Positions 1-11,719 of a DNA stretch of 64,000 nt are shown here, piece by piece. A model generated the notes under the pieces. That model worked only from the letters and a program-made list of their open reading frames with translations. It had not been told where the DNA came from and made no database searches. Origin of the DNA: Welwitschia mirabilis (taxonomy: Eukaryota > Gnetophyta > Gnetopsida > Welwitschiales). Location of the stretch: positions 243,422,009-243,486,008 of the forward strand of contig JBOZIK010000001.1 of assembly GCA_051453625.1 (NCBI GenBank). Reading direction: 5' to 3'. Numbering within the stretch: position 1 is the first letter of the stretch; each line of letters begins with the position of its first letter. The position numbers were made by a program, and so were the translations under genes.

Positions 1-868
1 TTGTATAATATATTTCCTTTTTGTATGATTGTTTTCTTAAAATGAACCCAATGATGATTAGCATTATTTTTATTAGGCAAACAATCCACTAAATATTCAC
101 ATATTGTATGCTTGCATTTGTATGGTGTATTCATTCCACTACACCAATATAATATCAATAATTATTTATCTTCATACTTAGATTTCATCACTAAAGTGGG
201 TTACATTATACTTTTATTTCCAAACCCTTTTGGAAGTGGACTTGATCATCACTATCCCATCCTACCCATACATGGACTTACTATGACTTAATATCTCGAG
301 CCCTTCGTATTAATGAATTATGTTACATCATCCTATGATGCTTCAAGGAAGTGAGGGTTACTTATAAGCATGCATCCACCTCATGTATCATCTATTAACT
401 AGATTAGGGGTATATCAAGATGAAGTCTAACCCTATAAAATTAAGCCCAGCCATGTTTGTATAGTTTAGAACTTGAAGTAGAATTAACTCATGTCTAGAG
501 GGTGGCTAGATATTGAGTTGGAATGCCATTAATAGGAGATTAAACCTCTTATTATATTGGTTAGGCACTATTCTAAAACTTATCAATTGTATGTGATTAA
601 AAAAGTTAACACTCCATCGACTTTATACAAGATATTTTTATGTGATAAAAAAATTTAGAAATAAATATAGGATATAATTTTAACATTGTTATTGTATGAA
701 AACCAAAAGGGTCTATAGTTAAGTAATAATTATGGTTTTTAATTATTTTAAATCTTATAATGTATTAATAGAGTCTAAATAAGATTTGATCCTAGGTTTC
801 GTTATGCATATGAGTTAATAATAGTGCTTAAAAAATGGTTAATTAGGGTAATTGAAGTTATGGTGTTA
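1..868. other. AT-rich stretch with no recognised gene
   Basis: I see no open frame with recognisable protein character on either strand. The stretch ends near a GGTGTTACAA string (about 861-870), which resembles an LTR edge, but no partner end was found, so no element is called. Confidence 0.4.
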
Positions 869-869
869 C

Positions 870-1250
870 AAATCCTTCAAGTCTAGTCAACTAGTCAGAG
901 TTCCTATTAACCTATCAAGATGTGGGTCCAGTATTAAAAGATTTCTAGGTATGTAGGCTTTCAGGCTAGTCAACTGAATTATAGATCTAATTGACCACCT
1001 TGCAATTAGCTAGAGGATGGTGAGTTAACCCCCAGTTTATTTTGATCATCAAGAAAAATATCATACTTTTAGGGTTGTATAACAATATTTACTAGTTAAT
1101 GTTTTATTTTAACAAAATTAAAATCATTATTTTCTTTTTTAACTTTGCAGTTAACATGATTGAATCATTTATGATACAACTTTACATGAGCATAATAAGA
1201 AAAATAATACAAGTAAATTGATTCATCTATCCTATAAACATTATCTATTC
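870..1250. repeat. Decayed LTR-like segment
   Basis: The words GTCTAGTCAAC and GCTAGTCAAC occur here in the same orientation as in the well-bounded LTR at 5135-6418. The rest does not align cleanly by eye. It sits where the integrase part of the adjacent copia remnant should continue, so that element is probably truncated or rearranged here. Origin from a related LTR is inference. Confidence 0.3.
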
Positions 1251-1267
1251 ATTTTTCTCTAGGGATA

Positions 1268-2988
1268 ACAATGTTTAATTTTTCATGTAAAATTTCACAT
1301 TTAGACTTATTAAAAACTACTTTATGACATTTATCACATATTTGACTAATACTCAATAAATTGTGTTTTAAACCATTAACATATAATACTTCATTAATTT
1401 TGGTAAATTACCTCCTTCGACGCTTTTGATACCTTATATTTTTGCTTTTCTATTATTGTCAAAGATAACATCTTCTCCATCAAAGTTACTTAAATGTTTG
1501 AAGTTTTATTTATCTCCCATCATATGTCTTAAGCATCCACTATCCAAATACTAACTACTTCTATTTGAGACTTTGGAATTTGTTTGAATTAAAAGACTTT
1601 TAAGATAATTAGCTTTCATCTACTTAGTCTTTTTAGACTTATGTGATACACCTCCTTTTGGAATAAATTTAAAAGGAAAAGAACCAATTGAATTTGAAAA
1701 TAACATTAACTTTCTAGCATTACAAAAGAGTTTTGAATGTCCTATGTTTTCATAAAAATGATAAATAACTTTAGAAATAGACTTACTTTTCCAGGTTACT
1801 TGTTTTTCCTGACCTTATGGATTTTGAGGTATGAAGCCAATACCTGATTTATTACCAATCAGTTTCCAAACTCTAATCATCTATTCTAATTTGGAAGAAC
1901 TACCAAAAAAAATTTATTAACAAAAAAAGATAAACCTGTAACATGAGATTGGAGTTGTTAAATTTGAGCAATTTGTACTTTGATTCTATTTCCTCCTCCT
2001 CTTTGATAAGAGACTTTATAACCTTATTCATATCATTTATCCTTCTTTGATTTTCTATAATATTTTTTGGTGTTTGAGAACTCATTTTTCATATGTATAA
2101 ATCCTTTGTATGAGTAGCATTAGATTTCTTTTCCTTTGTCTTACTCCTTCTTTTACTTTAGGTGTCCTCTTTTTGTGCTTCTACTTGGCTCACCTTCCTT
2201 TTTCATTCTATGCAAGAGTTTCTTGAACCTTCTTACTAGGAGAACAACTTCATTATCATCTAGTTCTTCATCTGACTTCTCAGATCTATATTCTTTCTGT
2301 ACATACTTCAAAGCAATATCGTTTTTCCTATCTTTAGTAAATTTTAATTCATAAGTTTGTAAATTACCTTGAAGCTCTTCTAGTACCATTTTATTGATGT
2401 TTTTTCTTTCCTCAATTTCTATGACTTTAGGTTTAAATCTCTTTAGAAAATATTTTAATACTTTTCTGACCACTTTTACTTCATCCAAACATTCACCTAG
2501 ACTTGCCATGGAGCTGATGATGTCTATAAGTCTGGCAAAGAACTCTTGTAATATCTCCTTCTCATCCATGTTAGTATCTTTAAATCTAGAGATAATTATT
2601 TGAAGCTCCACTTACTTTATGGTGGAAGTTCCTTTATGAGTGACCTCAAGAATTTCCCAAGCTTCTTTTGCATGATTACAATTTATATTGCATTTAAATT
2701 CATCTACACAAACTACACAAAATATAGCATTAGTAGCATGAGTGTTTATGGTGACTTGGGTTTTACCGTGGTAGTCCATTGATATTAGGATTTGGAAACT
2801 AGAATGGTATTACCATTTGCATTAGTTTTTGCTAATGTAGGCATAGTATAACTTTTGTAAATAACCTCTTCAATATCCGTATCTAGGAATCTAAGGAATA
2901 TTTTCATTATGGATTTCTAATATGCATAACTTGACCAATAAAATAAAGGTGAATAACCAGTGGAAAATCCATCAAAGGGATTACTCAT
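1268..2988 (-). pseudogene. Ty1/copia gag to pre-integrase remnant, copy A
   Basis: Read on the minus strand this is a broken copia polyprotein. A gag start lies at 2988. The longest open piece (2611-2153) matches the UBN2-type copia gag: a FKPKVIEIEER stretch followed by LQTYELKF. A decayed CCHC knuckle follows near 1790-1745, keeping G-H and the final Cys but with both leading Cys changed to Tyr. GAG-pre-integrase sequence (the LKHNLLSIS-type motif) lies near 1380-1290. Frameshifts and stops occur throughout. It aligns to copy B (3127-5068), but copy A lacks about 230 bp around 2050 that copy B keeps at about 3910-4140. Not functional. Confidence 0.8.
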
Positions 2989-3026
2989 TTTTGGGTTCTA
3001 GAGTCTAGATTGGTTAAAATCTAAAA

Positions 3027-3126
3027 NNNNNNNNNNNNNNNNNNNNNNNNNNNNNNNNNNNNNNNNNNNNNNNNNNNNNNNNNNNNNNNNNNNNNNNNNN
3101 NNNNNNNNNNNNNNNNNNNNNNNNNN
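3027..3126. other. Assembly gap (exactly 100 N)
   Basis: Exactly 100 N, the usual placeholder for a gap of unknown size. It separates the 5' leader of copia copy A from the truncated 3' end of copia copy B, so their apparent tandem arrangement is unproven. Confidence 0.95.
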
Positions 3127-5068
3127 GATTTTCCATGTAAAATTTTACATTTTGACTTATCAAAAACTACTTTGTGACCTTTGTCATATATTTGGCTAAT
3201 ACTCAACAAATTATGCTTTAAACCATTAACATATAACATGTCATTAATTTTTAGTAAATTACCTCCTTTGATGCTTTTAATTCCTTCTATTTTTACTTTT
3301 CTATTATCGTCAAAGGTAACTACTCGTCCATTGATATCACTCAATTGTTTAAAGTTTGATTTTTCTTTCATCATGTGTCTTGAGAATTCACTTTCTAAGT
3401 ACTAGCTATTTCCTTTTAAGATTTTGAAATTTGTCTAAGATAAGAAACTTGTAAGATCATTAGCTTTCACCCACTTAGTGTTTTTAGACTTAGGTAGTAT
3501 ACCTCCCTTTAGAATAAATTTAAAAGGAAAAGCATTGATTGAATTTAAAGACAACATTAACTTTCTAACATTACAAAAGAGTTTTGAATGTTCTGTTTGT
3601 CCATAAAAATGATAAGTAACTTTAAAAATGAACTTACTTTGCCAAGTTACTTTTTTTCTGATCTTGCGGATTTTGAAAAACAAAGTCAATACCTGATTTA
3701 TCACCAGTAGGTTTTTAAACTCTAAGCATCTATTTTAATTTGAAATAACTACTAGAAAATTTATTAACAAAAAAGAATAAGTTTTTTACCTATAACATGA
3801 GATCAGAGCTATTTGATTTGAGAAATTTGTATTTTGATTCTATTTCCTCCTTCTCTTTAGTAAGAGACTTTATAACCTTATTCAGACCATTTATCCTTCT
3901 TGCCATTTTTTCACATTCCTCAGATAATTCTTGATAAGTATCTTCTAACTCATCCTATTCTTTATCAATTATATCTAAATCATTAGGCTCTGATGTGCTA
4001 CATAGGTTCTGAAGTGGAGGCATAATTGCCATGAATGATATTTTTCTATCTTTATTTGAGTCTTGATTTAAACTACTATCATCATCCTCATTCTCATTAT
4101 TCCATATTGTAATAATAAAAAAAATTCTTTTATTTTATGTGATCTTTTTTATGTTTAGACACTTATTATCCATATGTTCAAATCCTTTGTAAGAGTAGCA
4201 TTACATTTCTTTTCCTATGTCTTACTCCTTTTTATATTTTAGGTGTCCTCTTTTTGTGCTTATACTTGGTTTACCTTCCTTTTTTCTTTTATGCAAAAAT
4301 TTCTTGAACCTTATGGTTAGGAGAGAAACTTCATCATCATTTAATTTCTTATCTAACTTATCAGACATGTATTCTTCCTATATGCACTTCAAAGAAATAC
4401 CTTTCTTCTTATCTTTATAAAATTTTAATTCATAAGTTTATAAATTATCTTGAAGATATTCTAGTGCTATTGTATTGATGTTATTGATTGTCTCAATTAC
4501 TATGACTTTAGGTTCAAATCTCTTTAGAAGAGATCTCGATACTTTTCTAACCACTTTTGCTTTATTCAAATGTTTACTTAGACTTGCCATGGAGTTGACA
4601 ATGTATGTTAGTCTGGCAAAGAACTCCTATAAGGTCTTCTTTTTGTCCATATCGATATCTTCAAATCTGGAGATAAGCATTTGAATATGGCTTGCTTTAC
4701 CATGAAAGTTCCTTTATGAGTAACCTCAAGAATATCCTAGGCTTACTTTCCATAATTATAGTTTAAAATTCATTTAAATTCATTTTTACAAACTACATAA
4801 AATATTGCATTAAGAGCATGGACATCTGTAGTGGCTTTGGTTTTATCAATGGTAGCCCATTGGCTTTGAGATTTGGGAACTTAAATGATATTACCATTTG
4901 CATTAGTTTTTGTTGATATAGGAATAGTATGACCTTTATAGATAACTTTTTTAATATCTGTATCTAGAGATCTAAAGAATATTCTCATTCTAGCTTTTTA
5001 ATATACATAATTTACCCATTGAACAAAGGTGGGTGACCAATGGAAAATCCATTAGAGGGATTACTCAT
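3127..5068 (-). pseudogene. Ty1/copia gag to pre-integrase remnant, copy B
   Basis: This is a second decayed copy of the same copia family. Gag starts at 5068, just downstream (element sense) of the LTR and primer-binding site. The best piece is 3374-3127, which reads as the GAG-pre-integrase domain: the VVTFDDNRKVKIEGI region, then NGLKHNLLSISQ and KVVFDKSKC. In full-length copia elements this domain precedes the integrase. The CCHC knuckle near 3620-3570 is degraded, with Cys to Tyr changes. Frames are interrupted many times. The element is cut off by the gap at 3027. Confidence 0.8.
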
Positions 5069-5120
5069 TTTTGGGTTCTAGAGTCTAGATTGGTTAAAAT
5101 CTAAAAATGGACTTAACTTA

Positions 5121-5132
5121 GCTTTGATATCA
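5121..5132 (-). other. Primer-binding site (initiator Met tRNA type)
   Basis: On the minus strand this reads TGATATCAAAGC, two changes from the TGGTATCAGAGC primer-binding site typical of plant LTR elements. It lies two bases from the LTR end, as expected. Together with the gag start at 5068 it fixes the element orientation. Confidence 0.75.
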
Positions 5133-5134
5133 AA

Positions 5135-6418
5135 TGTGAAAACCAAGAATCCTAGAAAGGGGATGAATAGGTTCTTTAAAAAAAATTCAAATAAACTCAT
5201 GATAAAAACTTGCTTGAAATAGATCACTAGAGAACTTTTTACATAAAAACTAAAAGTATCAAAAAAATGAAAATAATAATAAGCATGAAAATACTAATCA
5301 GATGCACACAAGTTTTATAGTGGTTCGAGAAACCTCCTACTTCACTCTCGATGATCATCTTATTACCAAGCCTGATCTAGATCTTAGTTAATTCTTCTAG
5401 GTATTGCAGATTCATCTTTAACCTTTACACATGGACTTTTGCAGGTCAAGTCTCAACCTTTTCAAACATACTTTTGTAGGTTAAGTCTCAACCTTTTCAA
5501 ACAAACTTTTGCAGGCTAAGTCTCAATCTTCAGAACATGTAGTAGTGATGATAAAATGCCCAAGTGCACTAATATCACTCGTTCTTTGGCTCAATGATAG
5601 TAATGGAGTTCTTCTCCTGTGAATGATACAACCTACAAATAATGAAGTACAAAGATCTAACCTTGTATGCAAGGATGCAATAAATGTCGATTCCTCCTTA
5701 GTCAAAAATGTAATGCCAAGATAGCACAATGATAAATAACAAGTTTCAACCATTCGGCAAAAGGTTAAAAAGGTTCTTTCAGTGATTTATCTTTTGGCTA
5801 TTTATAATGGAAGGATTTTAAGAATTATTGTAATTAAGAACATGCTTCCAATGGCTAGAAAATGACCACATAATTGATATATAATAGATATAAAATTTTT
5901 ATTTACGTTTCGGTCAATCGACCTCTCAAACATCCAGTTGACCCCTCCTGGTGCTATGACTTAAATAGGTCATCCAAGTAAAATGTTTTATTGCCCCAGT
6001 TTCTTACAGCTCCATGTGGTCGACCCCTCCTGGTCTAGTCAACCACTTATCTAATTGCCCACATATTTGTCTAGTTACCTGATTGTTCCTAATAAAATCC
6101 ATTCTAGTTTTTTACATCAGGTCTAGTCAATCCCTCAGTTGTCTAGTCAACCCCTTGGTAATCAGCTCAGGGATATCAAGTGCATAGGGCTCAGGTCCAG
6201 TCAACTCCTCATAGGTATGGTCGACTCCTTAACAATTTGTTCAAGAGTACTATTTCTCAGGTTCACAAGTCTAGTCAACCCTTTGGAAGTCTGATGGATC
6301 CCTCTGAATTCAATTCAATTCTGAGATTTTGCTCCAGGTGTGGTTGACTCCTTAGAAGTCCTGTAAACCCTCAAGAAGGTAATTGAACTTCAAAGGTTTC
6401 AGTGATCAAAATGTAACA
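5135..6418 (-). mobile_element. Copia-type LTR, about 1.28 kb
   Basis: On the plus strand the segment begins TGTGAAAACC and ends ATGTAACA, so it has the TG...CA ends of an LTR (TGTTACAT...TTTTCACA in element sense). The primer-binding site and gag follow immediately on the element strand, making this the 5' LTR of copia copy B. It carries about nine GTC(T)AGTCAACC/GGTCGACC-like words between 5925 and 6360. No intact 3' LTR partner is visible, so the target-site duplication cannot be checked. Confidence 0.75.
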
Positions 6419-6822
6419 TTCCTATCTTTAGCTTCTGACCTGCAAGTTATCAATATTTTTTGCATAAGATACATAAATTTTGCTTCACAGAAAACATTAG
6501 TTTGACATCAATTGGTAATACATAAACTAATACTTTATATTTAAGATAACTTACTCTATAACAATACTACATTATGCATTTCTAGAGAATCAGAAAGGGA
6601 GAACATCTTATGAAAAAAAATTATAGAGACATGGCTCGATATCTTAGGTTAAGTAGCACCTCCAAACTATTGAAGAAATCATATCATTCATCAACTACAT
6701 ACAAGTATGTGTAGTAGGTAACACAAAGTTTCTCTACATGTTAAAGAGTAGAGGAGTGATTAATGGATGCATGATTGTACATGCCACTATCAGTTATAGT
6801 AAGGTCATGATAGGATCTGAAT

Positions 6823-7900
6823 ATGGACTTCATCTTGGAACTACCTCATTCCAAGAAAGGACATGATTCCATCATGGTAATGGTGGACAAATTTAGTAAG
6901 ATGGAATGATTTTTTCCTTATGCTGAAATGAATGATGCTTCACACATTGTTATACTATTCTTCAAAGAGATTGTGTGCCTTCATGGGCTACTAAAAATGA
7001 TATATTTAAATAGAGATGTTAAGTTTTTTTCTTATTCTTAAAGGGTTTTACAATGCATAATGGATACTAAGTTAAAATATTCTATAGGATACTATCCATA
7101 GATAGATGAATAGATAAAAGTGGTGAATTGTAGAATTGGAAGCTTACTAAGATGCCTTTACAAAGGTAAGTTAAATAGATTGGAGGATTACTTCTTACAT
7201 GTAAAAGTTTGTTATAATAACTCAATGAATATAAGTAGAATAAAATTTCCATTTTAGGTGGCATAAAAATATCAGCTAAGGATGCTAGATATGTTGCATG
7301 ATATGTTAAAACATTCAATAATGATTGAGAACTATTCAAAGAGAATTACAAAATTTGATAAGTATTTTAACAAATTTTGAAATCATTAAACTCTAATAAT
7401 AAGGATGTAATAGACAAGTCCAAAAGGAATGTGAAGTTTAAGGAGGACAAGCTATTAATGGCATACCTATAGAAAGAAAAATATCTTAAAGGAACCTATA
7501 ACAAGCTTAAGTTTTAGAAAACTGGCTTATGCAAAGTGGAAGAAAAAAGATTTCACTAAGCACATATTAGTTGGATCTTCCAAAGGATGTGGGTATTTCA
7601 CCTATACTTAATATTGCTAACGTAGTGTACTATCATGGAAATTCTACAAAGGATAAAGCTTTGATCATGGAGTTATGGAAGTTAAATATAAAAAGAAAAA
7701 GGTGAATAAGAAACCAATGATTTTGGAAACCCATGATAAGTAGACATGAAAGTGAGTGTATAAAGACTACATAGTCTAATTAACAAGAGATCATTCAAAA
7801 TATGCAATTTCAATTTTAGAGCAAACTATCTAAGAATGAGTTATATAAGTCCAACAAAGGAGTAATACCATTCTTGTGATACCTCATTTGAAAAAAAAAA
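6823..7900 (+). pseudogene. Ty3/gypsy integrase remnant
   Basis: A decayed gypsy integrase core. From 6823 the frame reads MDFILELP, then a VMVDKFSKM stretch, then FFKEIVCLHGL, all standard for the family. The second catalytic Asp region (NRDVKFF) lies near 7009-7032. The third catalytic region near 7087-7131, normally YHPQTDGQTE-like, has stop codons at both Gln positions and Lys in place of the catalytic Glu. Downstream at about 7585-7650 is the LPKDVGISPILNIA-type segment of the integrase C-terminus. Flanking LTRs are not recognised. Confidence 0.75.
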
Positions 7901-8352
7901 AATCATGACGTAAGAAAATCCCTAAAAATAAAGATAAAGAATGTGTGTACTTTAACTACGGATCTATTTTCTAAAGTTTAAGTATGCTTTTGTAAAAAAT
8001 AAAATTTCCCATGTTTTATTTCCATGTTGGAAATGAGTAGTTATTAGATTTAATATGTTTACAGAGATTTCAGGTGTAATGAATAAGTTATGTTTAAAAA
8101 AGAATCTAAGTGTAAGGATAATGCCATATTTAGAAGCTATTTATCATAAAACATTTAGGAGAGGTTATTGGAATTGAATAATGAGGAGATCTCATGTGAG
8201 TTCTATCAAATGTAATTTTAGTTTATAATCTTGTACTTTCTACATCATTAATATTAAGTAATTTTCTCATTACATTTAAAATGGGTTTTCCCCATGCATT
8301 TCTACTTTCTTTTTTTAGTCCTCATTAAATACATAATTCCAAAAGTGATCTT

Positions 8353-9120
8353 GTGCTTTTTATTACATATTTTTACGTTATTTACTTAAAATCAAAAACG
8401 ATTATAGATCTTAAACAAAGAATTCTAAATCTTATGATACATGAGTTTTATGTGAACCTGAATAATGTAACTCTAGATTTAGCCAAGTTCCCAACACAAG
8501 TAAGGGGTAAATTTCTTAAAATATTTTCTTCAATGGTTAATAATTTATTAGGCATAGATGCATAGAGTTTCATGCAAGTATGGATTAGTTTATTTAAAGA
8601 TATTTTTATGAGACATTTAATACAAGTTTCTAGAAAGCATAAAGTTAGTACATTTCTTGACCTCTCGAGAGCCATTCTAAAAAAATGATTAAAAAGAAAA
8701 TAGATTGTGTTAGATACATCTACTTTGTGATTAATAGTCTTTTATAACATTATTATTATTGGAAGACCAATAACTATTGTGTAATTATATATGAATTTAT
8801 CCTTTATTATTTAACAACTAGTATATAGATTGATTTGGACTTCATTTTATGTAGAGAGATGATACCATACTTTAAGTAAAGTTAAACTTTTGGCCATCTA
8901 TTTTTTATTGATTTGTTAATTTCTAGTGCTATAATCCATGTTTTTAATGGGTGATTTTAGTGAAAATAGGTGAACACCATTATTTATACCACATAATAAA
9001 GATCCCTCTAGGCCTAGACTTTTTTTCAAGCATTTTAAATTAGTTGGGGTATAGTTTTCATCATTTATGAACAAAGGGTTGAAGACAAAACCTAATGCAA
9101 TTAGTAAAATTAGAAGAAAC
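8353..9120 (+). pseudogene. Relic of a plant-transposon-protein domain (Transposase_32-like)
   Basis: The first open piece (8353-8565) contains HEFYVNLNN, then QVRGKFLKIF, then a VNNLLGI string. This is the EFYANL...VRGK..FS...IN.LLGI pattern of the 'putative plant transposon protein' domain found in plant retroelement polyproteins. After a stop the same frame continues with an IIIGRPITIV segment, also typical of that family. Frames are broken. Recognition is from memory of the pattern, so moderate confidence. Confidence 0.5.
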
Positions 9121-9690
9121 CTTTTTATAGTACATAAATACTAAGGATAGAAGTAAGCTTAGATCAAATATGAAGGTTCAAATAAAGGTGAGGAGCTCCT
9201 TTCAAGGCTCAATAAGATGCACACTTCTCAGTGGATAGACAAAAGGGGGGATGAAGATCTTTCTTATGCTAAGTAAGCATAAAGTATGATTTTAGCAAGG
9301 TATAATAATCAAAGGAAGAGGATGAGTAGTTTTATCATCCATAGTAGAATAAGCTAGAGACTTTCATCTAAGAAAGGAATAAGAGGATCCTCAGTCTTAG
9401 GGTAGTTAGTTTCTAATTATATAAGTTAATGTGTTAAAGGGAAATTAGAGGAGGAGGCCCTACTTATGTTAATTCGACCTAAGCTTTAGGTAAGGAGACT
9501 AGTCACTTTAGCTAGTGATCTAGTACCACTAACTCTTATTTAGAAATCACCTCCATTCTCAATAGATTTTACAAAGAAAATTACTTCTATAATTTTACAT
9601 CCATCACTTCTCACATACTTGAGGATGGACTTGCCATTATAAAGAGATATAGAGGCATTATCTTCTCACAAAAAGAAGCCTTGAGTTCAA
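9121..9690. other. Spacer with no recognised feature
   Basis: AT-rich sequence with no convincing frame or repeat. It may be more of the transposon relic to its left. The left edge of duplicated unit A falls near its end. Confidence 0.3.
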
Positions 9691-10249
9691 TAGAAGCCTA
9701 GAGAAGTGCTAATGATGATGATTATGATGAAATATTCCTAGGGAGGGATGTGATGATAATAATGCTTCAAGGATATAGATAAGGATTAGAGATTTACATG
9801 CTTCTTTCTTTCTTTTGGATAATGTTCAAAAGGAGAAATACAAAATGTGATTTAATGGGTGAATTAATGAATTAAGGAAAAAAACTTGAGAGATGGGTTT
9901 TGGCCATTAGTACTGGTTACTAATTCATGAATTTTCCTTTTTGCCAAATTTTATGAATTATGTATGCACTTTTTTTAACGTGTTAAATTATGATGTATTA
10001 GTATTAAATATTAATGAAATGATTTTTTTGAGTTTTTTTGCTATATCATTGTTATGTAAACATTGTGAATACTTAAAATTATTTCTTTTGTTTCCTTTTT
10101 TTCCCTTTTGAATGCTAATTATTTCCAAGTTTTGGAAATCACCTAAAAAACGAGACCATTCACAAATCTAGCTTTGATTATGCCAATAACTTGTCAAAAG
10201 GATATGCTATATGTTACACATTTTTAGGGTCTTAAGAAAGAAACAAATG

Positions 10250-10900
10250 ATAAAGAAGAGAAGACATCTATACTTAGGGAGATATTTGATGGGGAATTAA
10301 ATATCTCTAATTCATAGTAGATGTTTACTTAGAATCTTCTCATGCATCATAATTAATTTAGATATTTAATAAATGTACAAAAGGACATGGCTAAGAAGAC
10401 TATGACGTTTAACAAGACATCTATGACAACAGAAGATATCTTCTACATTAGAAGATATTTGAAAGAAGGAAAGACATTTTCAACACATGAAAACTTTATA
10501 ACATGAAAGAATTATAAACTAAAACTTGAGTACAACACAAAATATGTCCATAGCCCTAAGAATACATCTTGGCATAGTGGAAGATAGCATGCATAACACA
10601 TCTACAATTTCAAAGAAATCTATCATAGAGACTCTAGTAGAAAAGCAATGACTGTGGAGTTGAAGACATTATCATAGCCTCAAGACACCTTGATGAATAG
10701 AATTAAACATAGAATAGATGTATGCATGTANNNNNNNNNNAAGTGTACCAACCTCCAAAAAATAGACATTTGAGCATATATGAGTATGTCTATATTGAGA
10801 TAGAAAGGGAACTTCAGTATAAGATGTCTATAGACTTTGGAAGATTTCCACTATAGAAAATAGATGTTCGTAATTATGAGAATATGTTTACTTGATGCAA
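10250..10900. repeat. Cluster of AGACATCT / AGATGTCT words, unit A
   Basis: Many near-copies of AGACATCTAT and its complement ATAGATGTCT occur in both orientations, for example near 10262, 10421, 10745 and 10820. The word is a near-palindrome, and AGACGTCT would generate both forms by CpG loss. The region is followed by LTR-like sequence (to about 11690), so it may be the upstream part of an old LTR. A 10-N gap lies at 10731-10740. Confidence 0.5.
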
Positions 10901-11700
10901 CGGTTGAAAAATAAAATAAATATTAGCATAGATCTTGCACGGAGATAAGGGTTTTAGTGCCAACATCAACAATGTAACATAAAATAGCAAGTTCAAATGA
11001 TTAGTTCATGATCTTTCTCATTTGGCCCTGATTAGCAAATTATTAAAGCACTCTTAAGTAAATAGAGAAATCAATTTCTATAAGTAATGAAGGTCTACTA
11101 ATAAAAGGAATTCAAGCTCCATTAATGCTTTCCTCTTATACAACTATTGGAAAAGGTTCTAAGCCTTCGTTTCATTGTTGTGCTTTCATTGTATTAGAGC
11201 TTAGAACTAGCACAGCTTATTAAGTTATGAAGTGTAAATCATTTTTTTGCATAGCTTGCTTTTTATTTATTACCTAGAGTTCAAGTTATATTGGCTATTC
11301 ATTTTGGGTTCAAGGTGTTCATTCTCTAACCATGTAAATTATTAGGATTTATTAAATTCCATTATTGTATCCATGATCTGTGTATATCATTACATTCAAC
11401 CTTAAAACGATTGTAGGATTACTTTATGAAGGGTTTTTTACTTTGTATAGTGTTGTGTCCTGATACGATTTTGAGAGACACATCATCTTTGTAACAGAAT
11501 CTTATAAGCATGATGGTGAATGTTAAATCATGTTTTGGAGTTACGTTATCTAGAGGTGTGCCAAGTCTTCACCCTTTGAGTGTGGACATACTTGGGTTGG
11601 GAAATAGTGCTATATCAATAAGTTTCTCTCATATTCTTCCATATTTTCTTGTTTTCCATATGGTAGTCTAAATTATGAATTAGTTTATTTTTTATTCGGT
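10901..11700. other. LTR-like or spacer sequence, unit A
   Basis: AT-rich, no coding frame, shared with about 40.52-41.35 kb of unit B. It lies between the AGACATCT word cluster and the 3' end of the minus-strand gypsy remnant, so it may be LTR sequence. Clear LTR ends were not found. Confidence 0.3.
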
Positions 11701-11719
11701 ATGCATTCACATGCTTCCA

